From IMG/VR virus record IMGVR_UViG_3300025131_009312, positions 1-61,871 of that record: DNA of 61,871 nt, one strand, 5' to 3'. Under the pieces are notes generated by a model that worked only from the letters and a program-made list of their open reading frames with translations, made no database searches and was not told the DNA's origin. Positions 16,970-24,720 of this stretch are shown here, one piece after another; position 1 is the stretch's first letter, and each line of letters opens with the position of its first letter. The translations under genes were made by a program, and so were the position numbers. Source of the stretch: a virus.

Positions 16970-18126
16970 AAAAATATAATTTGCTGATTCCCATGGCAGG
17001 CCGCGGCCAGAGATTTGTCGATGCCGGTTATAAGGTGCCCAAGCAGTTTATCCATGTTGGCGCCGTGCAGCTCCTGGATATTTCATTAAACTGTTTTGAT
17101 CTAGAACAGTGTAATCTGATCTTTGTAGTCCGCGACGATCAAATAAGTAACTACAATGTTGATCAAATTTTGAGGTATAAGTACGGAGACGATATCACCA
17201 TCGTAGTAACAGACGGGATGACAGAGGGTTCTACCTGCAGCTGTCTTTTGGCTCAGGACCACATTGATAACGATGCTCCTCTTTTTATTCATACGTTGGA
17301 TATTGAATTTGGCCCCCGGGTTAACCCAGCCGAACTCGTAGAAACCGATAGCGATGGTATTTTATTAACATTTAAATCTAATTCTTCCAACTATAGTTAC
17401 GTTGAACTAGGAGAGAACCAACAGGTAACCAAGACAGCCGAAAAGAAGGTGATCAGTGATAAAGCTTGTGTAGGAATTTACTACTTCAAGTCCGGCTCGG
17501 TGTTTTGCGCCAATGCCCGCGAAATGATATCGCGGAATTTAAGAACCAACAATGAGTTTTATATTACTCCGCTCTACAACCTATTGGTAGAGAAGGACCT
17601 TAAGGTGACAACCAAAGAGGTCTCCAAAATGCATATTTTCGGTACCCCCAAGGAGTTCGAGTTCTATAAGAACAATGTCGTCAAGCGATTCGGAACAAAA
17701 CCAGTTGCGCTGTGCTCAGATCATTCTGGGTTCGAGGCCAAAGAGAAGTTCAAGAAAACGCTGCAACAGCAGGGAATCGACTTTATCGACTTCGGCACCC
17801 ACGTAAAACAAGATTCTGACTATAAATATTTTATCGAACAAGCCGTAGGATCCAAAAATGATGGTACGTGCGACTTTATTTTAGGCTTTTGCCGCACGGG
17901 CCAAGGAGTTAATATGTGCGCCAACAAGTTCGAGGGCGTGAGATCAGCATTAATCTACGATGAGATGTCAGCAGAGATGGCAATTCGTCATAACTGTGCC
18001 AACTTTTTTGCTCTCCCTGGTCGCCACTGTGAGTCAGATGAATATGTGCACCGTATCGTACAGCTGCTCAAGGACCACACCTTTGATGGTGGTCGCCACC
18101 AGATGAGAATTCAGGAGTTAGAATAA
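16966..18126 (+). CDS. Nucleotidyltransferase fused to RpiB/LacAB-type isomerase
   Basis: The 386-residue protein has two domains. Residues 1-235 are a sugar-phosphate nucleotidyltransferase: 'LLIPMAGRGQRF' with 'GYKVPKQFI' (G-x-G-x-R and P-K), 'GSTCSCLLAQ', and 'NDAPLFIHTLD'. Residues 245-386 are an RpiB/LacA/LacB sugar-phosphate isomerase: 'CSDHSGFEAK', 'FCRTGQGVNMCANK' with the conserved active-site Cys309, 'GVRSAL', and the terminal 'GGRHQMRI'. The fusion would make an isomerised sugar phosphate and then activate a sugar-1-phosphate; a kinase/phosphatase step between them is likely supplied by neighbours. One open frame, no frameshift. The stop overlaps the next ATG (TAATG). Confidence 0.85.
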   Translation: MKKYNLLIPMAGRGQRFVDAGYKVPKQFIHVGAVQLLDISLNCFDLEQCNLIFVVRDDQISNYNVDQILRYKYGDDITIVVTDGMTEGSTCSCLLAQDHIDNDAPLFIHTLDIEFGPRVNPAELVETDSDGILLTFKSNSSNYSYVELGENQQVTKTAEKKVISDKACVGIYYFKSGSVFCANAREMISRNLRTNNEFYITPLYNLLVEKDLKVTTKEVSKMHIFGTPKEFEFYKNNVVKRFGTKPVALCSDHSGFEAKEKFKKTLQQQGIDFIDFGTHVKQDSDYKYFIEQAVGSKNDGTCDFILGFCRTGQGVNMCANKFEGVRSALIYDEMSAEMAIRHNCANFFALPGRHCESDEYVHRIVQLLKDHTFDGGRHQMRIQELE

Positions 18127-18467
18127 TGAAAACTTATAATATAAACGATATGGTAAAGGGGTGGTTCATTGGAGACTTTGAACCTTCAGTGTTCAAGAAT
18201 CCTTTTTTCGAAGTCGCCCATCATCAACATGAAGCCGGTTATGTCACCCCCCGCCATACTCACAAAATAGCCCAGGAGCTTACCTATATTGTGCGCGGGG
18301 CTCTGCTGGTGGACGGTCAACGACTTTCCGCCGGTGACATGTTTGTTTATGAGCCCAACGATGTGGCCAACGTAAGCGTTTTGGAAGATATTGATGTAAT
18401 AGTGGTAAAGTGGCCGTCGGTCCCATCCGATAAGTATATGGTGGAAGATGATACACATAGCACATAG
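18126..18467 (+). CDS. Second cupin-domain protein
   Basis: The 113-residue protein is a single cupin with 'RHTHKIAQELTYIVRGALLV' (motif 1: H-x-H-x(4)-E-x(6)-G) and 'LSAGDMFVYEPND' (motif 2). It is coupled to the fusion gene by TAATG and is overlapped by the next gene for 20 bases. It is different in sequence from the cupin at 12565. A role as sugar isomerase/epimerase or sugar sensor is possible, but the substrate cannot be read. Confidence 0.8.
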   Translation: MKTYNINDMVKGWFIGDFEPSVFKNPFFEVAHHQHEAGYVTPRHTHKIAQELTYIVRGALLVDGQRLSAGDMFVYEPNDVANVSVLEDIDVIVVKWPSVPSDKYMVEDDTHST

Positions 18468-18897
18468 AGGTAATTTGGAGGGCCCTAACCCTGGCAAAGA
18501 GAATCACCCAGACTATGTGACAGAGGCCATGACGAAGGGCTATAACGTGGAGGTGGACGTATGGTACGAAAACGATACGTGGCACCTCGGCCATGACCGC
18601 CCTACCTATGAAATAAAAAAAGACTTTTTTTACAATAATCTATTATGGTGTCATGCAAAAAATTTAGAGGCCCTTCATCAATTAGCCGTTTTAGGGGTGC
18701 ACTACTTTTGGCACGAAAGCGACGCAGTGTCAGTTACCTCGCGTGGCTATTTTTGGACCTACCCAGGCAACGAACTTACGACCAAGTCTATTGCCGTTAT
18801 GCCAGAGGTAGCTAGTTCCCCCACCATGCGCCTTTGTGCTGGCATATGCTCAGATTATATCGCGCTTTATGCGCGAGGAGAGATTGAATACAAATGA
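18448..18897 (+). CDS. Mini glycerophosphodiester phosphodiesterase-like protein
   Basis: The 149-residue protein retains the N-terminal GDPD catalytic set: H6-R7-G8 ('IAHRG'), E18-N19, E35-x-D37 ('NVEVDVWY') and H49-D50 ('LGHD'). Most GDPD enzymes are 240 residues or more, so the C-terminal half of the TIM barrel is short or altered; 'LWCHAKNLEAL' could be the 'N-x-E-x-K' position. Related mini forms occur in surface-glycan clusters. It overlaps its neighbours on both sides (20 and 4 bases). Confidence 0.68.
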   Translation: MIHIAHRGNLEGPNPGKENHPDYVTEAMTKGYNVEVDVWYENDTWHLGHDRPTYEIKKDFFYNNLLWCHAKNLEALHQLAVLGVHYFWHESDAVSVTSRGYFWTYPGNELTTKSIAVMPEVASSPTMRLCAGICSDYIALYARGEIEYK

Positions 18898-19781
18898 AAA
18901 AGATTAAAATAGCCCTTTGCTACTCCGGCGCGGTCCGGGGCCTCATCAACAATTTACCTCAGGTAAGAAAAGTTTTATTTAGCGACCCCGAAGTTGAGTA
19001 CGATGTAGATTATTATCTGTATGCCGACCCTAAGGGTGCATCCATTCGCGCTGAAGATATACAGCTTGGAGACCAAGAGCCCCAAGGACTAAAGGTGCAG
19101 CAAGAATTAGATTATTTTAAGTGCCTGTTCGAAGATGAGACGGGGGAGGATCACAATCAGCGTATGACTGAATTTGGGACGCGAATTAGGAATTATCATA
19201 TGCCCTATAAGGAGCAAGTGTTGCAGTGGTACGCTGTTAAGCGAGTTTTTGATTTCGTTTTCGACCAAGAAGAAACATATGATGTATATGTTAGATTACG
19301 TTGTGATATATTTCCGGCCGGCCGCCTAAAGTTTGATTGGAATCAATTTGATCAAAATACGGTGTATGTCCCTTTCAACTGTCCTTTCGGCGGGATCAAC
19401 GATAGATTCGCTTTTGGGAGCGCATCGACCATGAGAAAATATGCTAATTTTTATGGGACCGATATTTATTATGACGGAGATGACGTTGGCCCAGAGGTTA
19501 AGGCACGCGCCCAGGCCTGGTATGGCCGCAATTACGCTCATATCCCTACGGACAATTATGGCGGCGGCTCAAACAACTCGGAATATCGCATGCTTAATCA
19601 CTTATTGAGCGAGGGGCTTAACATTGAGCTTCTCCAAGGCCCTCCCGATGGTACAATTATCTGCTCCCCCCGTAACGCAGCCGGCATCATCCGTTACCCG
19701 GGCCCAGATTTAGAGGAGATGCTTCTGCGCCATGAAGATGCGACTCTGGATGAACTAAAATATGACAGGAAGTGGTGGTAA
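18894..19781 (+). CDS. Putative glycosyltransferase with R-x-D motif
   Basis: The 295-residue protein opens with 'IKIALCYSGAVRGLI', a first strand seen in a group of phage and bacterial glycan-cluster transferases. It has 'YDVYVRLRCDIFPAG', an R-x-R-x-D arrangement like that of WavE-type enzymes, followed by 'NDRFAFGSASTMRKY', which looks like an acceptor-side loop ('D-x-x-x-x-G'). It is linked to the upstream gene by ATGA and to the NadE gene by a TAATG overlap. The family call is by motif likeness only. Confidence 0.62.
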   Translation: MKKIKIALCYSGAVRGLINNLPQVRKVLFSDPEVEYDVDYYLYADPKGASIRAEDIQLGDQEPQGLKVQQELDYFKCLFEDETGEDHNQRMTEFGTRIRNYHMPYKEQVLQWYAVKRVFDFVFDQEETYDVYVRLRCDIFPAGRLKFDWNQFDQNTVYVPFNCPFGGINDRFAFGSASTMRKYANFYGTDIYYDGDDVGPEVKARAQAWYGRNYAHIPTDNYGGGSNNSEYRMLNHLLSEGLNIELLQGPPDGTIICSPRNAAGIIRYPGPDLEEMLLRHEDATLDELKYDRKWW

Positions 19782-20563
19782 TGAACAATAAGCTTTCGGA
19801 ATCTATATCCAATTGGCTTCTCGACTACTTGGATGCATCTGGTCTTTCCACTTTTATAGTGGGGATCTCCGGAGGTGTCGACTCAGCAGTTGTCTCAACT
19901 TTATGTGCCAACACGGGCCGCCCAGTAATCGTTCTAAACATTCCTATCCATTCGAAAGATAACAATACGGACCTCTCCCAAGCGCATTGCGACTGGCTTG
20001 TAGAGAACTATAAAAACGTAAGAGCAGAAACTGTAGATCTTACACCTGCTTACGATGCGTATGCCTCAACTGTTCTGTCTCATATAAACAAGAATGATTT
20101 AGCATTCGCCAATTCCAAATCGCGGTTGCGTATGGTTCTACTATATCAGTATGCCACCACGTTTCATGGCCTGGTGGTGGGGACCGGCAATAAAGTTGAA
20201 GATTTTGGAGTTGGGTTTTATACTAAATATGGTGATGGAGGAGTCGATCTAAGCCCGATCGCCGATCTGACTAAAACCGATGTCCGCGCGCTAGCCGAGA
20301 TTCTGAGAGTATCACAGGATATTTTAGATGCCCCTCCGACGGATGGGCTGTGGGAAGATAGTCGTACCGACGAGGCGCAAATCGGTGCCTCTTATGAAGA
20401 ATTAGAATGGGCTATGGCCTATATAGACAACGGCCTCGACGATGCTCTTACCGGCCGACAGGGCGAAGTATTAGATATTTTTCTGGGTTTTCGCAAGAAT
20501 AATTCCCACAAGATGCGTCCTATTCCCGTCTATCAATTAAAGGGTCCACAAAATGTTGATTGA
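19781..20563 (+). CDS. nadE: NH3-dependent NAD+ synthetase
   Basis: I choose ATG 19781 (TAATG overlap, AGGA upstream) over the GTG at 19772. The 260-residue protein has the PP-loop 'SGGVDSA' near residue 30 and 'GTGNKVEDFGVGFYTKYGDG', which binds deamido-NAD in NadE. It also has 'LSPIADLTKTDVRALA' and 'PPTDGLW', both NadE hallmarks. It has no glutaminase domain, so ammonia is the nitrogen donor. It makes NAD+ from deamido-NAD, ATP and NH3. It sits among sugar genes, several of which (UDP-glucose dehydrogenase, epimerases) use NAD; whether this explains its place is inference. Confidence 0.9.
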   Translation: MNNKLSESISNWLLDYLDASGLSTFIVGISGGVDSAVVSTLCANTGRPVIVLNIPIHSKDNNTDLSQAHCDWLVENYKNVRAETVDLTPAYDAYASTVLSHINKNDLAFANSKSRLRMVLLYQYATTFHGLVVGTGNKVEDFGVGFYTKYGDGGVDLSPIADLTKTDVRALAEILRVSQDILDAPPTDGLWEDSRTDEAQIGASYEELEWAMAYIDNGLDDALTGRQGEVLDIFLGFRKNNSHKMRPIPVYQLKGPQNVD

Positions 20564-21368
20564 AAAGATTCAAAAATACTGGGACGATCGTCCGTGTAAT
20601 ATTCGTCATTCCGACAAAGATATTGATGCGGCTGAATATTCTGCCGAAGTAGAAAAACGCAAATACTTTGTAGAACCTCATATTCCTTCTTTTGCTGACT
20701 TTCCTAGGTGGCGAGATAAAGATGTTTTGGAAATAGGGTGTGGTATTGGAACTGATAGTATTAATTTTCACCGCGCCGGGTCAAATCTGACCATGATTGA
20801 ATTGTCTCAAAAAAGTCTGGACGTATGCTTGAGACGCTTTGCGGCTCTGGACCTAGAGGCACCGGCAAGTTATTTAGAGAATGCAGAAGATATGGATGAT
20901 TTCCTGCCGGATGATGCAAAATATGATTTAATTTATTCATTCGGCGTAATTCATCACACGGAATCACCAGAAAAGATAATTGCTGCAGCCAAAAAACGTT
21001 TAAAAAAAGATGGTGAATTACGCATAATGTTATATTCTAAATATAGTTTTAAGTTGTTTGATTTTATGCACCAGGAAAATGTTTGGGATCTGGGCCGTAC
21101 GGACGAGATTATTCAGTACTATGCTGAGGCACAACTAAATTGTCCAAGAGCACTAACTTATACTTTTGGTGAAATTAGAAAATTACTTAAAGATTTTGAT
21201 ATCATAGAAATGAAGAAGGATCACCTTTTTAAATATTCAATTCCCGAGTATATTAAAGGAGAATATGTAGTGGCAGACGCTTTTAAAAATATGGAGGATG
21301 CCGATTTTAAGGAAATGTGCGAAGAAGTGGGATGGCATACTTTGGTAAGGGCATCGTTAAAAAAATGA
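20553..21368 (+). CDS. Class I SAM-dependent methyltransferase
   Basis: The 271-residue protein shows 'YWDDRPCNIRHS', a lead sequence common in one group of phage/bacterial methyltransferases, then motif I 'VLEIGCGIGTDS', 'LTMIELSQKS', and motif IV 'YDLIYSFGVIHHT' with 'LRIMLYSK'. This is a standard Methyltransf_11/25-type enzyme. The gene region is locally more AT-rich by eye than the NadE gene before it. It overlaps NadE by 11 bases and the dehydrogenase gene by ATGA. Target unknown, probably glycan or lipid-linked sugar. Confidence 0.88.
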   Translation: MLIEKIQKYWDDRPCNIRHSDKDIDAAEYSAEVEKRKYFVEPHIPSFADFPRWRDKDVLEIGCGIGTDSINFHRAGSNLTMIELSQKSLDVCLRRFAALDLEAPASYLENAEDMDDFLPDDAKYDLIYSFGVIHHTESPEKIIAAAKKRLKKDGELRIMLYSKYSFKLFDFMHQENVWDLGRTDEIIQYYAEAQLNCPRALTYTFGEIRKLLKDFDIIEMKKDHLFKYSIPEYIKGEYVVADAFKNMEDADFKEMCEEVGWHTLVRASLKK

Positions 21369-22468
21369 AAAATATTTCTGTTGTCGGCATTGGCAAGCTG
21401 GGCCTCGCATTCAGTTTAACCTTAGAAAAGGGGGGATACTCAGTGTGTGGGGTGGACATTGATAAAGAATATGTTCAGGCGCTTAATGATAAGACCTTTA
21501 TTTCCGAGGAGCCAGGTGTAACAGAATATTTGACGCAGGCTACCAATTTTGAGGCCACCACAAACCTGCAAGAAGCGGTGCTTCAATCGGATCTCTTATT
21601 TGTTATTGTTGCCACCCCGTCTCTACCCAACGGAAGGTACGATCACTCCCAGGTCGATAATTTAATAACGGCCCTTGAGGCTCTACCCCGCCATGGCCAA
21701 CACAAGCACTTTATTGTGTGCTGCACTACAATGCCCGGCTATTGTGAGGCTATCACTCCCCGCCTAAAAAACCTTAACTACACGGTGAGCTACAATCCAG
21801 AATTCATAGCGCAGGGAACAATCTTGAAAAATCAGGAGCAGCCCGATATGGTACTTATTGGTGAGGGCTCTGAGGCTGCCGGCGATATGTTGCAAGCAAT
21901 ATATGAAACCCATACTATTAATGCCCCTCGAATTTGTCGCATGACACCGACCGAAGCCGAACTAACAAAGCTCTCTCTCAATTGTTTTTTGACGACTAAG
22001 ATTGCATATGCAAACATGATTGGCGACATAGCACTCCGCAGCAGCTGCGACCCGGCTACTATATTAAATGCCATTGGCAGCGATAGCCGTATCGGAAATA
22101 AATACTTAGGATACGGCTTTGGTTATGGCGGCCCCTGTTTTCCAAGAGATAACCGGGCCCTAGCCCTTTATGCCGACGACTGTGGAGTGGAAGCATTAAT
22201 CAGCAAAGCATCAGATGAGAGCAATGCCCTTCACCTGGAATACCAGGTCGAAGAGTACATGAAAGAGAATACACCTAACGTACCCGTCCAGTTTGACTAC
22301 GTGACCTATAAACGGGCCTCTACTCTTTTGGTAGAGTCTCAACAGCTAGAATTTGCTAAAAAATTGGCAGAAAAGGGGTATAATATTATTATTAAAGAAA
22401 GAAGAACAGTTATAGACGAACTTAAGAGTCTATATGGAAACCTGTTTACTTACGTGGAGACAACATGA
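21365..22468 (+). CDS. ugd: UDP-glucose/GDP-mannose-type nucleotide-sugar 6-dehydrogenase
   Basis: I start at ATG 21365, which overlaps the previous stop as ATGA; the earlier TTG lies inside the methyltransferase gene. The 367-residue protein has 'VVGIGKLGLAF' for NAD binding, 'YNPEFIAQGTIL', 'PTEAELTKLSLNCFLTTKIA' with the catalytic Lys, and 'GFGYGGPCFPRD' with the catalytic Cys258. This family makes UDP-glucuronate (or GDP-mannuronate) with two NAD+. It is shorter than most (388-450), the C-terminal NAD-half domain being trimmed. UDP-glucose is the most likely substrate by resemblance. Confidence 0.88.
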   Translation: MKNISVVGIGKLGLAFSLTLEKGGYSVCGVDIDKEYVQALNDKTFISEEPGVTEYLTQATNFEATTNLQEAVLQSDLLFVIVATPSLPNGRYDHSQVDNLITALEALPRHGQHKHFIVCCTTMPGYCEAITPRLKNLNYTVSYNPEFIAQGTILKNQEQPDMVLIGEGSEAAGDMLQAIYETHTINAPRICRMTPTEAELTKLSLNCFLTTKIAYANMIGDIALRSSCDPATILNAIGSDSRIGNKYLGYGFGYGGPCFPRDNRALALYADDCGVEALISKASDESNALHLEYQVEEYMKENTPNVPVQFDYVTYKRASTLLVESQQLEFAKKLAEKGYNIIIKERRTVIDELKSLYGNLFTYVETT

Positions 22469-23475
22469 AAAGAATATTAGTTTGTGGAGCCGGCGGATTT
22501 ATCGGTGGCGCAATGGTTAAGAGGCTAAAGGAGGAAGGACATTGGGTCCGCGGAGTGGACCTTAAGTATCATGAGTTTTTCGATGTCACGCAAGTGGCAG
22601 ATGAGTTCGTACAGGGCGATCTACGGGATCCTGCTCTATGTGACCAAGTGGTTACCGATGACCTGGACGAAATCTATCAGTTTGCTGCCGATATGGGCGG
22701 CGCCGGATTTGTTTTTACTGGGGAGAATGACGCTGATATCATGCATAATTCTGCGATGATCAATCTTAATATTGCCGAACAGTGTGTTCGCAAAGATGTG
22801 ACTCGCATTTTCTATTCATCGTCAGCCTGTATGTATCCTGAACACAATCAGATGGACCCAGACAATCCCAATTGCACCGAAGACTCTGCATACCCCGCAC
22901 AGCCCGACTCAGAGTACGGATGGGAGAAACTTTTCAGTGAGCGACTTTGGTTCGCTTTTGCTCGCAACTACGGTCTCACAGTTCGGGTTGCCCGATATCA
23001 TAATATCTTTGGTCCTGAGGGCACGTGGGACGGCGGCCGAGAAAAAGCCCCAGCAGCGTTCTGTAGAAAGGTCGCTGTGGCCTCTGAGAGCGCCGAGATT
23101 GAAGTTTGGGGCGATGGCGCACAAACTAGGTCGTTCCTCTACATAGACGAGTGTATAGAGGCTACTAGACGCCTTATGGACCATCCCACTTTCGAGGGCC
23201 CTGTAAACATCGGCTCTGAAGAAATGATCGCAATCAATAAATTTGCTGAGATGGCAATTGACATTTCCGGAAAGAGTCTTACAATTGATAACATCGATGG
23301 TCAAAGATTCAAAGACAAGTATGGATTTCCTACGCCTGTGGGTGTCCGCGGTCGTAATTCCGACAACGCTCTGATTCGTGAGATGCTGGATTGGGATTAC
23401 GAACAGCCATTGCGCCTAGGGATGGAAAAGACCTACAGCTGGATCGCAGATCAGGTAGAAAAACAGGGAGAATAG
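22465..23475 (+). CDS. GDP-mannose 3,5-epimerase-like SDR
   Basis: The 336-residue extended SDR starts 'ILVCGAGGFIGGAMVKRL' (NAD site), and has 'QFAADMGGAGFV', 'YSSSACMYPEHNQ', 'SEYGWEKLFSERLW' with the Y-x-x-x-K pair, and 'NIFGPEGTWDGGREKAPAAF'. This set is nearly diagnostic of GDP-mannose 3,5-epimerase, which yields GDP-L-galactose and GDP-L-gulose. It overlaps the dehydrogenase gene by ATGA and is followed by a GalE-like epimerase. A GDP-L-sugar product could feed the GT10-like enzyme upstream (inference). Confidence 0.86.
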   Translation: MKRILVCGAGGFIGGAMVKRLKEEGHWVRGVDLKYHEFFDVTQVADEFVQGDLRDPALCDQVVTDDLDEIYQFAADMGGAGFVFTGENDADIMHNSAMINLNIAEQCVRKDVTRIFYSSSACMYPEHNQMDPDNPNCTEDSAYPAQPDSEYGWEKLFSERLWFAFARNYGLTVRVARYHNIFGPEGTWDGGREKAPAAFCRKVAVASESAEIEVWGDGAQTRSFLYIDECIEATRRLMDHPTFEGPVNIGSEEMIAINKFAEMAIDISGKSLTIDNIDGQRFKDKYGFPTPVGVRGRNSDNALIREMLDWDYEQPLRLGMEKTYSWIADQVEKQGE

Positions 23476-23476
23476 A

Positions 23477-24334
23477 ATGACTAGCGCATTAGTAACTGGC
23501 GGCTGCGGCTTTGTGGGCAGCAACCTTGTGGACAAATTATTGGACCTCGGATACACAGTTACCGTGATAGACGACCTATCGTCTGGCAAAAAAGAGTATT
23601 GTCGAGAAGAGGTTACCTATTACTTTGACGATTTTAGGAAGGTGTTGACACAGGGCGCCCTAGAACCGAGCATCGATGTGATATTTCATATTGCCGCAGA
23701 AGCGCGAATTCAGCCCAGCTTTGAAGACCCTCTTTATACTTGTTTAAACAATAGTTATGGCACCGCTGTAGTGTGTGAATATGCCCGCCAGCATGACTGT
23801 AAGGTTGTTTACGCGGGGTCTAGTTCTTTTTATGGCGGCGTTTATCTTAACCCTTATGCATTTGCTAAGTGGCAAGGGGAAGAGGTTTGCAAGATGTACT
23901 CTGAAGTTTACGGAGTGAAGACAGGCGTCGCGCGATTCTTCAATGTTTATGGGCCTCGTAATCCTTTGATAGGACAATATACGCCTGTAGTTGCTATTTT
24001 TGAGGAACAAAGTAAGCACCCCGGGCCTCTAACTATTGTAGGAGATGGGGAACAACGCCGAGACTTTACCCATGTTTATGACATCTGCGGAGGCCTCATA
24101 GCCATTTCTCAGGGCACCTGGAGCGGTGATATCTTTAACCTAGGGACAGGAACCAATCATTCGATTAATGAATTAGCGGATATGTTCGGAGGAGAAAAGA
24201 AATATATTGCGCAACGGCCCGGTGAAGCCCGCATTACACTCGCGGATATATCAAAGACTACAGAGTTGACAGGGTGGGAGCCGTGTCATAATTTACACGA
24301 TTATGTGGAAGGAATAAAAAATGAAGTTAACTAA
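23477..24334 (+). CDS. NAD-dependent sugar epimerase (GalE-like)
   Basis: The 285-residue extended SDR has 'LVTGGCGFVGSNLVDKL', 'FHIAAEARIQPS', a Y-x-x-x-K pair in 'LNPYAFAKWQGEE', 'ARFFNVYGPRNP', and 'QRRDFTHVYDICGG'. This is typical of UDP-glucose/UDP-N-acetylglucosamine 4-epimerase-like enzymes in surface polysaccharide clusters. It is the last sugar-nucleotide gene of the island. A small unknown gene starts 14 bases before its stop codon. Substrate between UDP-glucose, UDP-GlcNAc and UDP-glucuronate cannot be settled from motifs. Confidence 0.86.
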   Translation: MTSALVTGGCGFVGSNLVDKLLDLGYTVTVIDDLSSGKKEYCREEVTYYFDDFRKVLTQGALEPSIDVIFHIAAEARIQPSFEDPLYTCLNNSYGTAVVCEYARQHDCKVVYAGSSSFYGGVYLNPYAFAKWQGEEVCKMYSEVYGVKTGVARFFNVYGPRNPLIGQYTPVVAIFEEQSKHPGPLTIVGDGEQRRDFTHVYDICGGLIAISQGTWSGDIFNLGTGTNHSINELADMFGGEKKYIAQRPGEARITLADISKTTELTGWEPCHNLHDYVEGIKNEVN

Positions 24335-24545
24335 CCAAGCAATTGGAGCTGTGATGATGGCTCTTCAAAAATCATTGATGGAACAGAGTGATATCGTTCC
24401 CATGCTTAAAGAAATGAACTTTCAAGTAGATACTGAAGATTCTTCGCAATCTACCTTGACAGTTACTAATCCACCGGTGGTTTCTTTAGAAGGAGTTACG
24501 CCGGAATTTACTATTGAAGAAGAGGAGGGAGATACAAATGCCTAG
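24321..24545 (+). CDS. Small hypothetical protein
   Basis: This 74-residue acidic protein ('MKLTNQAIGAVMMALQKSLM...') has an amphipathic N-terminal helix and a Thr/Val/Glu-rich tail. It has no cysteine, signal or membrane segment. It begins inside the GalE-like gene and its last codons overlap the next gene, so it is in a coupled run. I recognise no function; small proteins of this look are frequent near late-regulator genes of marine T4-like phages. Confidence 0.68.
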   Translation: MKLTNQAIGAVMMALQKSLMEQSDIVPMLKEMNFQVDTEDSSQSTLTVTNPPVVSLEGVTPEFTIEEEEGDTNA

Positions 24546-24717
24546 AACAACAAAAGCAGCGAGGACGACAGGTCCTACATACCTTACGCGCTCGGACGCA
24601 AAAGAAATGGTTGAATCCATTGTCCGCGAAGCAAGTCGCGAACTAGCAAGAGATATGGAAAAGCATCTTACGAGCATCCATAATCGATTGGTAGAAATAG
24701 AGCGCTCCTCGCGCTAA
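24538..24717 (+). CDS. Small basic, coiled-coil-like hypothetical protein
   Basis: I start it at ATG 24538 with GAGGGA upstream, not at 24514. The 59-residue protein has a basic N-terminus ('MPRTTKAART') and then a charged helix rich in Glu, Arg and Ala ('EMVESIVREASRELARDMEK'), which looks like a short coiled coil. It overlaps the gene before by 8 bases and lies 3 bases before the zinc-ribbon gene. No family recognised. Confidence 0.62.
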   Translation: MPRTTKAARTTGPTYLTRSDAKEMVESIVREASRELARDMEKHLTSIHNRLVEIERSSR

Positions 24718-24720
24718 TTC

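Noticed and set aside
17821-17830. TATAAATA-like late promoter sequence
   Set aside because: It lies inside the isomerase domain of the nucleotidyltransferase-RpiB coding region, and the match can be explained by codons for Tyr-Lys-Tyr; no evidence that it drives a late gene.
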